64,000 nucleotides of DNA from Chelydra serpentina (Eukaryota; Chordata; Testudines; Chelydridae), in the NCBI GenBank assembly GCA_037349315.1, contig JBAIAC010000059.1, forward strand, positions 9,264,001 through 9,328,000, given 5' to 3'. The notes beneath the pieces are model-generated. The model searched no databases, was not told where the DNA came from, and was given only the letters and a program-made list of their open reading frames with translations. Below are positions 47,066 through 58,344 of this stretch, one piece after another; the first letter of the stretch is position 1, and every line of letters starts with the position of its first letter. The position numbers and the translations under genes were made by a program.

Positions 47066-48339
47066 GGATATATGCCTGGGGTTACTCTTTAGGAGATATG
47101 TGAGCCAGTGAGGCCAGTATTGGGTCACACCTTGTGCTGTTCCCTCTGCTGGGTTCCAGCACAGGGAACAGCCAGAGAGGAGAGAGAGGGGCCATCTGAC
47201 TGTCTGCCCAACGGGCACAACAGCTGCCCTATGTGGTCTGAAAGTGTAACTGCAGGCCAATGTCTGCAGTCTGCTCACAGCTCAGCAAGATGCATGAGAA
47301 TCCAGCTGAAATGCAGGAATGTGTGACAAGTTTGTCAAATGATGGCTGCCCCAGTTAAGGCAGGAAGCTCTGGAGAGAGAAAGGGAATATCTCCTAATAA
47401 GGGACTAAACACCAGTCATACCAGATAGCAGGCTACTTGTGCTCCCACAAGATAACACAGACATCCAAATTATCCCATCAGTGATTTTATATGCAATTTT
47501 GCTATTGCTAGATTTATATGCTCTTTCATGGTTTGTTACGATTGCACTATTGTGAAGCAATGTCACAATGCAATATGTGGGTGTGGGGCAGAGACTGGTA
47601 AGATTCAATGGACTTCTGGCTGACTAAAAGAGCAGGCTGCCTTAGGAAGGCAGCCAGAAAATGGTGGTATTTTTGAGATGCTAATAATTAAGACATTTAA
47701 TTAAAAATAAATAAAACTAAGATTTACCATAATATGCCCACAACTCTCCAGAGCCTCTGGGGCAAATATTTCTGTTCCTTTTCCTCTTTTATGTTCCACT
47801 GGGTAACCCAAAAATAAATATCATATACTGCTAGTCAGCAATGAGTCAGTCTGTCTCAGCCAACTGCCCAAGCACTGCAGCATCCATTTAATAATAGGAT
47901 TATGCAGTACACTGTCCAGAATTGTAGGTGAATACACTTCTGTTATTAGCAGCATTGCTGAGTTTCTGAGCTTGGTCCCCTCTTCCATGTCCTTATTTTT
48001 TCCTGGACATCATACATATGGGGCCCAAAAGCTGAGTTTTACTATGATGTGACCCAGCAGGAAATTACATTTCCTGTATGTTGTGTGTATGTGCACACAA
48101 TATTAATTACATGTCAGGGTCTATAGGCATCTTTTTATTATTTAAATCAAAATGAATAAATATACCAGGGTTGGCCTTATGTTCTGCACACCTTTTTGAA
48201 ATCAGAACAGTTCTGAATATGAATAACAGGCCCTCCTGAATGTATGCAAGTCAGACCTATGCTCATCCACTGTCTGTACAATATCATGTTCTCTAGAAAT
48301 ATCAGAACAAAGTGTTTACATAAAACCCAGTCAGAGAGG
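47066..48339. other. Intron, nothing recognised
   Basis: Moderately GC-rich at first (47100-47400), then AT-rich. No named element or exon was seen. Confidence 0.45.
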
Positions 48340-48392
48340 TTCTTCTTCGAGTGATTGCTCATATGTATTCCACTTAGGTGTGCGCGCGCGGC
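48340..48392. mobile_element. Isolated DIRS terminal-repeat fragment
   Basis: The string TTCTTCTTCGAGTGATTGCT and CATATGTATTCCACTTAGGT GTGCGCGCG matches the outer end of DIRS terminal repeats in this window (compare 6030-6060 reversed and 60250-60330). No internal DIRS sequence was recognised around it. Confidence 0.6.
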
Positions 48393-50832
48393 GTTGTAAA
48401 GTAAATGGCCAATCAGTTACATTTTTCTGTAATTTTTCAGTACTAGGGCTTTCTTGGCTTTTTTTATATATCTTTCAGAACAAACATAATATTATTCAAA
48501 GTACAGACCTTTGTGTCTCATACTGTCTTCAACGTTGGCTCAAATATGGTGTGGTGCATAATTGGTTATATGGAACAGTGTTTGTCATCTGGTTTTATCC
48601 CCAAGCATTTAAACAGTTAAGAGGTAATGTTAGTGGAATAGAATGTTGTCACAGGATAATGGTCTCTTGCTGCTAGATAGATACTAACGTATTTATGGAA
48701 AATAAATCTGGAGTCAAAGCCAAGACATGTATTGAAAAAGCAGGAGACATTGTTGCTGTAATTATATTCTATTATAACATTTATGTTATACCAAATTGTT
48801 TGTGTAGATTTAAACACTTGGGGCCAAATCCTGCTCTTTGATGCCCAGGAGTGTGCACTTGAAGGAAGAATTTTCCCCTTGATATGAGGGTTTAGAGTGA
48901 TAATTTTCCTAAACAGCATACGCCTTATACTGTGCTTTAGAAGTGTAGATAGGTAGGTAGGTAGGACTGCTATTCTGCATTCTGATAGACCTGGAGAACA
49001 GAATAAGTATGTGCTTAAGCCAGTCAGAGAGGAATGGATACAGCTTTACACAAATATTCTGTGGCTTTATGGTGAAACTTGCTTCTGACAGGGTAATGTT
49101 AATAGTAATGTTCTTCAATAACGTATCCAGCAATCTGATTGAATGGCTCAATTTCCATTTGATATAATTATCATATAATGGCATATCTTCTTGGCTGTGC
49201 TGCATGTTTGGAATTATTGCAATGCCTTGAAAATTATTTATTTTGATTAGTAGGTACTGCTTTTCCATTTTGTATTAGTTTTCTGTTGTTTTGTAATGAT
49301 AAGAAATGCACTACCTGTTATCTTGTACTTTTGAAAATTATTAGAATATAATCCTACATGAATGGAAACTGACAAGTAACCTTTTTCTTTTCTCCTATTC
49401 AATTTGCTATGACTGTCTCGCTGCAATGTGCATTCCATTCCTCCTCCTTCTGTCTGTACTGTTATCTACCAGTGCTTGGGTACAGAGATAAATGTTTCAC
49501 TCACTCAAATTCCAAATCAGCAGCTAAGGGAAGAGTCCATCAAGGTACTGTATTCTGTATCATGGCAGTGTATTCTATTCTACCATCTCCATAGCTAGTG
49601 CTATGTTTTCATATATGTTCAAGTGTCAATGTTAGGCAAACATAACTGCGTTAACAAAGTTTTGTGACTGTGGTTAGCCACACAATTTAGCAAATTTACA
49701 TTAACATTTTTACTGTCTAGCTAGCTCCAGATTTTAAATACCCTTTTAAAATCTATTAGTCCTTGCCAAAAAATTAAATAACAGAAAATCATTCCCCAAA
49801 ATAGCATTTGCTACTTTTACTACTCAGTAACAGAATAACTTAAGAAATATTATTATCCAGTCTGTGAACTTTCCTGCCAGCATCATCAATAATGTTGGTG
49901 AACAGAGAGGTAATGGCTTTCTGCTGAACTAGAAATATGTAAAAACATAATGTATACCAAATAAAGAAAGCCATCTCTTCTAAGAGTCTACTACAAATAA
50001 TAATGTACAAAAATTAGATACCAAATAGAATAGAAAGTCATTAACTTTGTCTTTTTAATCACTGTTACCCATCACTGGTAAATGTACTAGTCTGCATGTA
50101 TTTGTAATTGGCTCTGTGGCTTTTGATGTGCTACAAGCTATAATCATGGCCTGCTTTGACATTTGCAAAATAGGACTGATAGCCGAAGAGATTTTTCTAG
50201 TATATAGTCTGTGTCCATCTTCTTTGTGGGAATTTGCAACCTTTTGTACAAAAAATGAACAACCGTTTATTTCTATTATTAAATGACTGCTGTGATTCTT
50301 TCTTGAGTAATGAAAACTTCATTATTATTGCTTCAGTGATGTATTAGATATGGAACAAAAGCTAACATTAAAGATAATCTCTGTATAAGTGAGATGCTTC
50401 ATACAACTAGCTTTTTATGAAGGAGGAGCTGTTTAAAGGGTGACTGTTATCAACTTTAAGTTCCTAACAAACCCTTCTCATTTGTTCCTACCTGTTTGTT
50501 CACATCTAAAGCTGTGAGCCAGACAAACAGACAGGCTATGCTGTACAAACAGGCAAGTCCCTGTCTGAGATTTCTCTACAGTATTATTGTTTGAGTAGAA
50601 GTACTATGCTATTTTTAAAAAAAACCTCTGACCTGTTTCAGATATCCGAATGGGATCTCACCACTATCTACAGTTTTTATCATTTTATTTATACAGGAAG
50701 TCTCAGCTACTACATAGTATTGGGTTTTAGTGAGGACTTTTTTCCTTCTTTTTTATTCTTTGTATCTCAAGGCCAAGATTTTCAAAGATTACTAGATATT
50801 TTCAGTTCCGCAGTTTTTAGGTGCTCTGCTTC
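48393..50832. other. Intron, nothing recognised
   Basis: AT-rich intron; a GGGGCCAAATCCTGCTCTTT string near 48820 belongs to a common amniote palindromic repeat type, but the rest is not recognised. No exon. Confidence 0.45.
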
Positions 50833-51195
50833 ATAGATTTATAAGCAAGAAGGGACCATTGTGATCATCTAATCTGACCTACTGCATAACATGGTCCATA
50901 GAATTCACCTGGTAACTTGAACACCAAACTTGAGACACTTTAAGGGGATTGAATATTCAGAAAGTGCTGAGTTACCCACCTTCTGAAAATTAAATGCCTT
51001 TAAGGTGTCTCAGATCGGGCATGCAAAAATTGAGGCATTCAGAATTACTAGTCATTTTTTAAAAGTCTTGTCCCAGATTTCTAGCTTGGTTGATTGAGGC
51101 ACAGAATCACATAAATTAGCGAGAGAAAATATTTAATAGGTTATCTAGTCCGTCTCTTTGCCAATGCAAGATTGATCACTACTGTATATTTACTG
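50833..51195 (-). mobile_element. CR1-like 3' fragments, antisense
   Basis: Begins TTCATAGATTTATAAGCAAGAAGGGACC and CATCTAATCTGACCTACTGC, the complement of a CR1 tail (compare the sense end at 43530-43580). A second block at about 51130-51190 (GTTATCTAGTCCGTCTCTTT, GCCAATGCAAGATTGATCAC) is another antisense CR1-type tail. Both are decayed and short. Confidence 0.65.
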
Positions 51196-51199
51196 CTGC

Positions 51200-51317
51200 T
51201 TTCTTATATGGAGGCGATATGGCTCGTTGAAGTCCCCACAGTGAACTAGAGAGAGAAGTGAAATATTATCCCAGGATCTTCTAAGCACCACCATCATCTT
51301 TGCTCTAACCACTAGAC
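51200..51317. repeat. MIR-like SINE interrupted by a hAT MITE
   Basis: The end TTTGCTCTAACCACTAGACC and the continuation CATTCC beyond 51683 correspond to a MIR-type SINE tail. The preceding sequence is too diverged for detailed matching. The hAT element at 51318 sits in its CACTAGAC string. Confidence 0.55.
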
Positions 51318-51674
51318 CAGTGGTTGTCAACCAGGAGCCCGGGGGCCCCTAGCGGGCCTCAAGCAGGTTGCAGGGGGTCTCCAAGCAGGGCCAGCATTAG
51401 ACTCGTTGAGGCCTAGGGCAGAAAGCCAAAGCCCCACCGCATGGGACTGAAGTCCAGGTCCCTGAGCCCCATCACCCGGGGCTGAAGCCTGAGCAGTGTA
51501 ACTTCATGGGGGCCCCTGTTGCGTAGGTCCCCAGGCAGTTTCCCTGCTTGCTATCCCCTACTGCTGGCCTTGGCTTTTAGATTCAGAAAAACCAGTTATT
51601 GTGGCACAGGTGGTTCGTGGAGTTTTTATAGCATGTTGGGGGGGGCCTCAGAAGAAAAAGTTTGAGAACCTCTG
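51318..51674. mobile_element. hAT MITE with perfect target duplication
   Basis: Flanked by CACTAGAC (51310-51317 and 51675-51682). Termini CAGTGGTTGTCAACC and AGTTTGAGAACCTCTG are hAT-type inverted repeats. 357 bp, with a GC-rich interior and no transposase. Confidence 0.92.
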
Positions 51675-51682
51675 CACTAGAC

Positions 51683-52458
51683 CATTCCAACGTCTGTCAA
51701 AATGTAATTGTGGGGCATATGCCCAAAACAAGGGACATGCTTAAAATCAATGTAGGCATGAATATTTTAATACTAAGCTTCATAAAATAATTCATGATTG
51801 TGGCTTTAAATACTGTAATTACTATTATTCAAGCTCAAATATGGAATAACATCATGAAGTTTAATATTTGGATTGCTTATGCTGATATTAATTTTAATTA
51901 CAGTAAGAAGTAATGGGGAACTCTGTTATTTCATATGAGGTACTTTCAGTTGTTGAGGAAAAACCTTATGTGCTAGCAGGCTATTCCTATTAGATAAGCT
52001 CCAAAAACAACAGGCCTGAAGCAAGGAAAGCTATAGAAATTTGTCCACGGTACTGAAAAGATCACTTAGCACTTTCATTAAATGCATATTAATTATTTGC
52101 AAATTATAATTCCTCTCAGAACCATGTATAGATTTTTATAGCAAACACTTTTACTACAGTACAATGTTTATCAGTCTGTAGAGTATTAAATGTTCGACTA
52201 GTTTTGATCAGTATCTCACACTGTATTACTCTACTGTAGTTTAATTTGGAGAATTTTAGTTGTGGAATTATTCCAATTTGGGATTATTTCTTTCCAGTGC
52301 ATATTATTTGTTCCATTCTATAAATAATCCAAATGATATGTGCAAACACCTTACTTTCAAAAGTATATTTATGTATGCATGCTTCAGTGTGTGTATTCTA
52401 CAAAACTTCATTTGTATGAGAGAGAGATTGTTTTCTAACATTCTTAATCTTTGTGAAG
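51683..52458. other. Intron, nothing recognised
   Basis: AT-rich intron up to the acceptor of exon k. A long frame at 52260-52715 mixes intron and exon k and is not itself a gene. Confidence 0.55.
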
Positions 52459-52643
52459 GTGTATGGGCAAGTCTTCGTTCTAGCAATCGATTTATCAGCA
52501 CTCAGGCGCCATTCATTGATGTCGGTGCAAGACTAGCAGGGAAAGATAACACGGCATCATACAGTAACAGTTCATTTTTGCAAAACCAGCTTCTGAAACG
52601 CCAAGCTGCCCTCTACATATTCGGAGAAAAATCTCAGTTAAGG
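52459..52643 (+). CDS. SBF2: SBF2 exon k
   Basis: 185 nt, acceptor TTTGTGAAG, donor TTAAGG/GTAATG. It encodes [39 protein letters not shown] and [18 protein letters not shown], ending in phase 0. The acceptor has a purine at position -4 and a weak pyrimidine tract, but its phase and protein match support it. The block [13 protein letters not shown] leads into the phosphatase-like core. Confidence 0.95.
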
Positions 52644-54189
52644 GTAATGTCTATCTCCTTATGCATTAAAAGAATGTTTGTTTGTTTGGGTTTAATTTTT
52701 TTTATAGATAAATAACAAAAGAATGTTCTAGATGCAACAGATGGGTAACTTTTCTTAACATGTAAACTCTCATAGAGATTCTGAATAGTATTGGCTGTGC
52801 AGACACATATCCACATATTTATGGTCTTGTTATGTACTTGGTTGCTGTGTACAAAATACTAATATTTAATGCAATATAATCCAGCATAAGATAAGGTAGT
52901 CCAACGTGTATTGTCAATGATGTAGTGCACCACAGAGTAACATATTTCCCTGCGTGTTCATTTATATTTTAGACTCATTAAGGGTCAGACTCAAACTCAG
53001 ACAAGATTTTGAAATACAAAGTAAAGCTGACATAGAGGAAAGTTGATAGATTTCAAAATAGCCTACTTTGGGAGTATGCACAATGTTGGAGGAATGGAAA
53101 GCTTTGCGTGAAAAAGCAGAAAATCCCACTACTATCCCCAGAAATCTGAGGCAGACAGTAATGTTTGGAAGATCTAGGTAGTGCCACCTTTCTGGTTACT
53201 ACAAACCTCCATCTGCATATTTTTCATCCACACTTTTCATCATGAATGTAAATCAGGCACTGTCACTTAAACACATACCGGTATATCACTCTACATCTCC
53301 TTCACCTTCACTTTCCTTAGCACTGTCCCTGCTTTCCATTCATCTAACTTGTATACCAGCATGCAATCCAGTGCATTCAATAATAAAGCTAAAAGATTCA
53401 TGCCGGTGAGTAAAGGCTTTTTTTATCTTTGGGGGGGGGAAATTGCTGTTCTGATGTTGAGATCTTAAATTGTTTTTCTTTTTTAAAAGTACACTTTAAA
53501 AAGACAAAATCATGAAAATTATAGACTAGCCATTGACCATAGTAAGCAGTCGTGACACACTATACATAAACAGATATAATTATTATAAGAAGCAATATAG
53601 CATGATATAAAAGTAAATCTGAGGAGAACTAAAGTACATCCCATGGTATATAAAATCACTTAATTTAAAAGATTATTTATGTTGAATTACCTTTTAGATA
53701 TGACATGAGCCAAATATTTCTTCAGATTTTGGAACTTTAGGACATCCACTACATGTTCTTTTAATATTGAAGTGCATAGAAACAGTGGTCCTGATTTTAA
53801 TGTCCTACAGTGATCAATAGATTATGGTGGGCCAACTGTCATTTATCTGTATCTGTGAGTAAAGAGCTGTTTGACTTTGGCTTTTAAATTAAAAGAAAAC
53901 ATACTTTTACTGTTGTTCAAATTTAGCCTTAGGCTTTGAAGTGTTTGCCAAGCTTTTGTTGGTTACTTGCAAAATATTGTAGAAGCTGCCAGTGCCATAG
54001 TAAAGTTAACTGAGTACTTGATGCCATTTCTAATGTTAGTTCCCCTGAGAATCTGCTTTATTCCATCAAATACAGCATTACTTTGATTAGGTTAGCAGAA
54101 AAATGAGAAAAAATGGCCAGTGTGTCTCATTTTCCCTACTCTCCTCTCAGCATCATTATATTATCATTACATTTTAGCAGCATAAAGAC
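52644..54189. other. Intron, nothing recognised
   Basis: AT-rich sequence with no recognised repeats or coding potential. Confidence 0.5.
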
Positions 54190-54390
54190 AAGCCAGATCC
54201 TCAGATGGTGTAAATTAGCCAAGTTCCATTGACTTTACAGTTAGGGTGACCAGATGTCCTGATTTTATAGGGACAGTCCCAATATTTGGGGCTTTGTCTT
54301 ATATAGGCACCTATTACTCCCCACCATCTGTCCCAATTTTTCACACTTGCTATCTGGAGCTATACCAATTTACACCATCTGAGGAGTTAG
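54190..54390. repeat. Palindromic repeat with another MITE nested inside
   Basis: Outer arms CCTCAGATGGTGTAAATT (about 54197-54214) and AATTTACACCATCTGAGG (about 54367-54384) are exact inverted copies, a repeat common in turtles. Between them lies a second element starting TTAGGGTGACCAGATGTCCT (about 54240), with TTTGGGGCTTTGTCTTATAT in its centre and an incomplete right end near CACTTGCTATCTGG. Confidence 0.75.
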
Positions 54391-54489
54391 CCTAATGGGT
54401 CTAGGTTTCTCATTTTCCCAGCTTTTTCAGCTTGACACCCTGTAAGACCTCTCTATTTATCAAGTGTACAGAGTTGCAGGCCCTATTTT

Positions 54490-54915
54490 AGGTATGTCAG
54501 AGCAGCTTCTAAAGAAAATTAATCAGACTTTTCCTTTCAAGGTTTCAGTAATGCCTATTCGGTAAAAGTTATTTCTTCTAGTTGTATTTTCCAGGGCCTC
54601 ATGATTTTTGTCATAATTCTCTAATCTGTTTTTCAGCAAGATAATTTCACCCATAAAGTCATTAGTTTCAGTACCACTTTTTGATAATTCATTTTCTAAG
54701 TATGGTATGTGAAATTTAACATCAGGCATCCCTCTGAAAAGGCCACAAATATCTTCTGATATTGTATCTAGTCTGAGTCTCAGATATTCTCTCAGTTCTG
54801 CTACATGTTGAGCTAAGCTTTGTATAGATGCAGCTACCTCAACTTGCAATGACTGTTTAGATGAGTCAGCTGCCCTGTATCTTTTGTTAATTTTTTTTTT
54901 AACACAGGAATCCAT
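54490..54915 (-). pseudogene. L1/Tx1-like LINE ORF1 relic
   Basis: The minus-strand frame starting at 54915 (130 residues, MDSCVKKKINKRYRAADSSK...) is followed by a predicted coiled coil (VEVAASIQSLAQHVAELREY, then LKNRLENYDKNHEALEN) and TTRRNNFYRIGITETLKGK. The coiled coil leading into RRNNxRIxGxPE-like text is the ORF1p signature of L1-type LINEs, where ORF1p is the RNA-binding chaperone. The frame stops at 54523, though similarity seems to continue a little further (LIFFRSC). No ORF2 was recognised nearby. It could be a short truncated copy. Confidence 0.5.
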
Positions 54916-55939
54916 CTTTAATTCTTCTTACTTTATTCAGGAAGTTAGTTTTAGCTTGACAGAAACTTTCTTTTCTTGTCTGTTTTAAAAAAATGGTTTC
55001 AAATGAACTAGTGTGGGATGAGATTAAAAAAGAGGCAGCCTTCTTGCCAATATGTCCCACTCCCCAACCTTAAGCTTATTACTCACACATTTTAGATCAT
55101 ATTGAGATAAAACTCTGTTTATATATTGAGAGAGAGTTGTGGTGTGAGTGCAGAACTAGGACCTAGGAACTTTTGAATATTAATTCCGATTTGAATACTT
55201 AGTCTCTTTGTAGCCTTTGACAAAAAATGTCTTTTCTTCAAGTTCCCCATCAGTAATTTGAAGCTGGAAAGTGCTTTATAAATACCAATTACTATTATCG
55301 CAGATGTGCCCTGTACCCACACACTACAGGTCTTGGACTTTTCGATCAGAAGAGTCCAAGAAGAGTAGATAATCTTGCATACCATCAGTTAGAATACCTA
55401 GACATATCACTTCTAACAGACAATCATCTACCGTTAAATTCCCTTGTCTTTGGTGATTTAAGTCAAAACCTTCAATTGAACTTAATAAATAAAAATTATT
55501 AATTGCCCATTCCAATTGAAACAATTACGTTATAATCAAGCATCAAGCTCTTGAGTTCATATTAATCAAATAATAATTTTATTTTGTAATGATACTGTAA
55601 CTGTTCACAGAAGTCCAATGTCATTTCAAAAGAGTTAGGAAGGTCTACTAAGTGCCAACTTTATTTTACTATTCACATAGAATAGAACAGAAGTATTTAA
55701 CATCCATTTTTATTGCGGGTGGTGGATGGGGAGAGTATATTTTGGTATCTTTTGCAAGGGTGTTGTAAGAATCACTTTGTACTAGGCAGTTTCTTATGGA
55801 AAAAATGAAATGTAAATTGTGTTTGGATATTCTTAGCATTAAAGCAATGTCTTTGAAAGCATCTTTTCTCACATAGAGACTTTGCATGAAGAATATGCTT
55901 TTCCAATTAATAATGTATCATTGTCTTATTCGTCCACAG
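54916..55939. other. Intron, nothing recognised
   Basis: AT-rich intron sequence between the L1-like relic and exon l. Small minus-strand frames here have no recognised similarity. Confidence 0.45.
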
Positions 55940-56116
55940 GGCTTCAAACTCGATTTTGCTTTGAATTGTGAATTTGTTGCTGTTGAGTTCAGTGACATCC
56001 GACAGGTGAAAACTAGTTTTAAAAAGATGATGAGGGTTTGTGTTCCCAGTACTATTCCTACAGATTCTGAAGTAACATTCCTTAAGGCACTTGGTGAATC
56101 AGAGTGGTTCCCACAG
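55940..56116 (+). CDS. SBF2: SBF2 exon l (phosphatase-like core)
   Basis: 177 nt, acceptor GTCCACAG, donor CCACAG/GTAATT, phase 0 at both ends. It encodes [40 protein letters not shown] and [19 protein letters not shown]. This matches the myotubularin core, in which a Lys/Arg-rich strand and the WxxxL segment come before the catalytic loop. In SBF proteins the domain does not hydrolyse phosphoinositides. Confidence 0.96.
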
Positions 56117-57479
56117 GTAATTCATATGGCAGATGCTTCTAAAAATGTATATGTAGTACTGTTTACCCAGAATAAATTCTGATCTCTGCTGACAGAAATA
56201 TGTGTTGTTCTAACCAACAAACCAAACCTTTCTCTTTGTTCCTTGTAATTACATTGCATGAAATTAGTTATATCATTATACAGACATTAACTATTATTTT
56301 AATACAGCATTAGGAGTTACTGATGTGAGATATATTTGACAACTAGACAGTGTAATTCATTGTCCCTTATAATGTGGAACAAAATGCCAGAATACAAATT
56401 AGATTTTTTACTGTCTATATTAATTTTTATAGCCTTGATTGCACACACTTTAATTCTTCTGTTTCCCATTAAAGTTAGATAAAAATATAAAAGTAGAACA
56501 ATGAAGTAACTATGCGAGTTGAATAATAAATTGGCAATTTTATTTTAAAACTCATACACCCATTCTTCATATCTCATCACATCTCATCGTTGTGTGCTAA
56601 CTCTGCATTTCTCTATACTTTCGTTTAATAGATAAACTAGTCTATCTGTGAGCTATTAATAGTCAAACATGGAGAAGCTCTCATATAAAAGTCCTTCAGT
56701 GCAATTGGTATTTTGAGAAATTCTCTACTAATCTCTCTTTTCCCTTCCTCCTCCCACACACATTCACACAGAGATTAACCAAATAAAAATATGATTAGGG
56801 ATGTCATTTGCAGGATTCAAGTGAGTGGGGATGTGGTAAATTAAGCTCTTTGTAAATCATAATAAGTATGAACATTTTTGGACAACTAGATGTTATGTTG
56901 AGAAGCTATTGTTGAACAAGTACTCTTAAAAATATAATAAAACAGGATAGATTATTTTTGTTGTTATAACCTCTCAAGGAGAACACTTGCACTAAACAGA
57001 CAAAGAGTGAATAATGCAGTAACTCTGGAAATTACACACCAAGGCCCATATTTTTGTCTGTCCTGTGTAGCAGTGTAAGGGGGGATGCCTTATACCTCTT
57101 CACTTCCTTGTGTTTTTGCACTGCTCCAGCACTTCCAGTGTATGGGAGATAGTTGGTTTCATAGAGCTGCTGTGTCCACCCCCTTGCTCAGATTGGTGAA
57201 AATGTGGGAGAGGGTGGAGCCTTGACTCCACCCTGCCAACATGCTCAGTAGCATAGTTACACCAGCATGTTGGGTATAGATTTGTCAGAGCATGTTCCCT
57301 CCTTGAAGAAGCAGGGAGATAGGGAAGGAGATTGTGGGAGTCACAGTGTCCCTTTAGCAGTGCTCCAGGTGCACAACAACAATGTGCTTCCCTTGCTTTA
57401 GACTAGATAAAAATGTCACACATTAGCCCTAATTCAGTATTAAGACATTTTCATGGTGCTAAACCAAAATAATATACAG
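56117..57479. other. Intron, nothing recognised
   Basis: AT-rich; 57030-57400 is more GC-rich and may be an unidentified repeat. No coding signal. Confidence 0.45.
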
Positions 57480-57803
57480 CAGTGTTTCCCAAACGTGGGA
57501 CGCCGCTTGTTCAGGGAACGCCCCTGGCATGCCCAGCAGGTTTGTTTACCTGCCGCATCCGCAGGTTTGGCCGATGGCGGCTCCCACTGGCCGCGGTTCA
57601 CCGCCCCAGCCCAATAGGAGCTGCGGGAAGCGGCGCAGGCCAGGGGACATACTGGCCGCCGCTTCCCATTGGCTGGGCACAGCGAACCGCAGCCAGTGGG
57701 AGCTGCGATCGGCCAAACCTGCGGATGCGGCAGGTAAACAAACCGGCTGGGCGCGCCAGGGGCTTTCCCTGAACAAGCGGTGTCCCAAGTTTGGGAAAAA
57801 CTG
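57480..57803. mobile_element. Near-palindromic hAT MITE with perfect duplication
   Basis: Flanked by ATATACAG (57472-57479 and 57804-57811). Termini CAGTGTTTCCCAAACGTGGG and CCCAAGTTTGGGAAAAACTG. Both halves are complementary over most of the 324 bp, for example GGTTTGTTTACCTGCCGCAT and the inverse ATGCGGCAGGTAAACAAACC. It is GC-rich, so apparent frames on both strands are artefacts. Confidence 0.93.
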
Positions 57804-57811
57804 ATATACAG

Positions 57812-58344
57812 TATGGTTATAAATACAAACTGGAAAGCTAATGTGAGTTTATATTTAATTTGCCATTTTTAGACCATGCCTATGAGAAAACACAGATCTT
57901 CATCCTGTAGATTTGTTTTTAGTATACAGGATTTTCCTCTGCTGGAGAAGAGAGAAATAAATTACACAGTTTGTGTTTTAATCCTGTTTTAAAAGGTTGA
58001 ATGCTTCTTTAAATGGAAGTACATAAATAAGAAAAAATGAAGTTTACTACAGTATTTTATTAAGTTAGTATAATGCATATTAGATTCAAATTAAGAAATT
58101 TAAACTATTAATTTTGTGCTTTCATTTAAATGTATTCAGCTTGCCGTGTGGCTCCTTTTATTTGAAAGATAACGTAGGCTTCCGGACAGCTACCCTGCTG
58201 CTTATTGTTTGATGGGCTGTTCAATTGTATCTATTACAAGTTTCAGTTGCAATTGCAGTTATAATTGAGTTGCAATTATTTTCTAAATCCTTAATGACTA
58301 TGTGAGCATTGAAAGAATTTGGGCATTCATAATGAGGATGAATA
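57812..58344. other. Intron, nothing recognised
   Basis: AT-rich, no feature identified. Confidence 0.5.

Noticed and set aside
52260..52715. 151-codon frame as an independent gene
   Set aside because: It is SBF2 exon k plus flanking intron; splice sites and phases define the true exon 52459-52643.
57482..57788. Apparent coding frames on both strands
   Set aside because: They are complementary halves of a palindromic hAT MITE.
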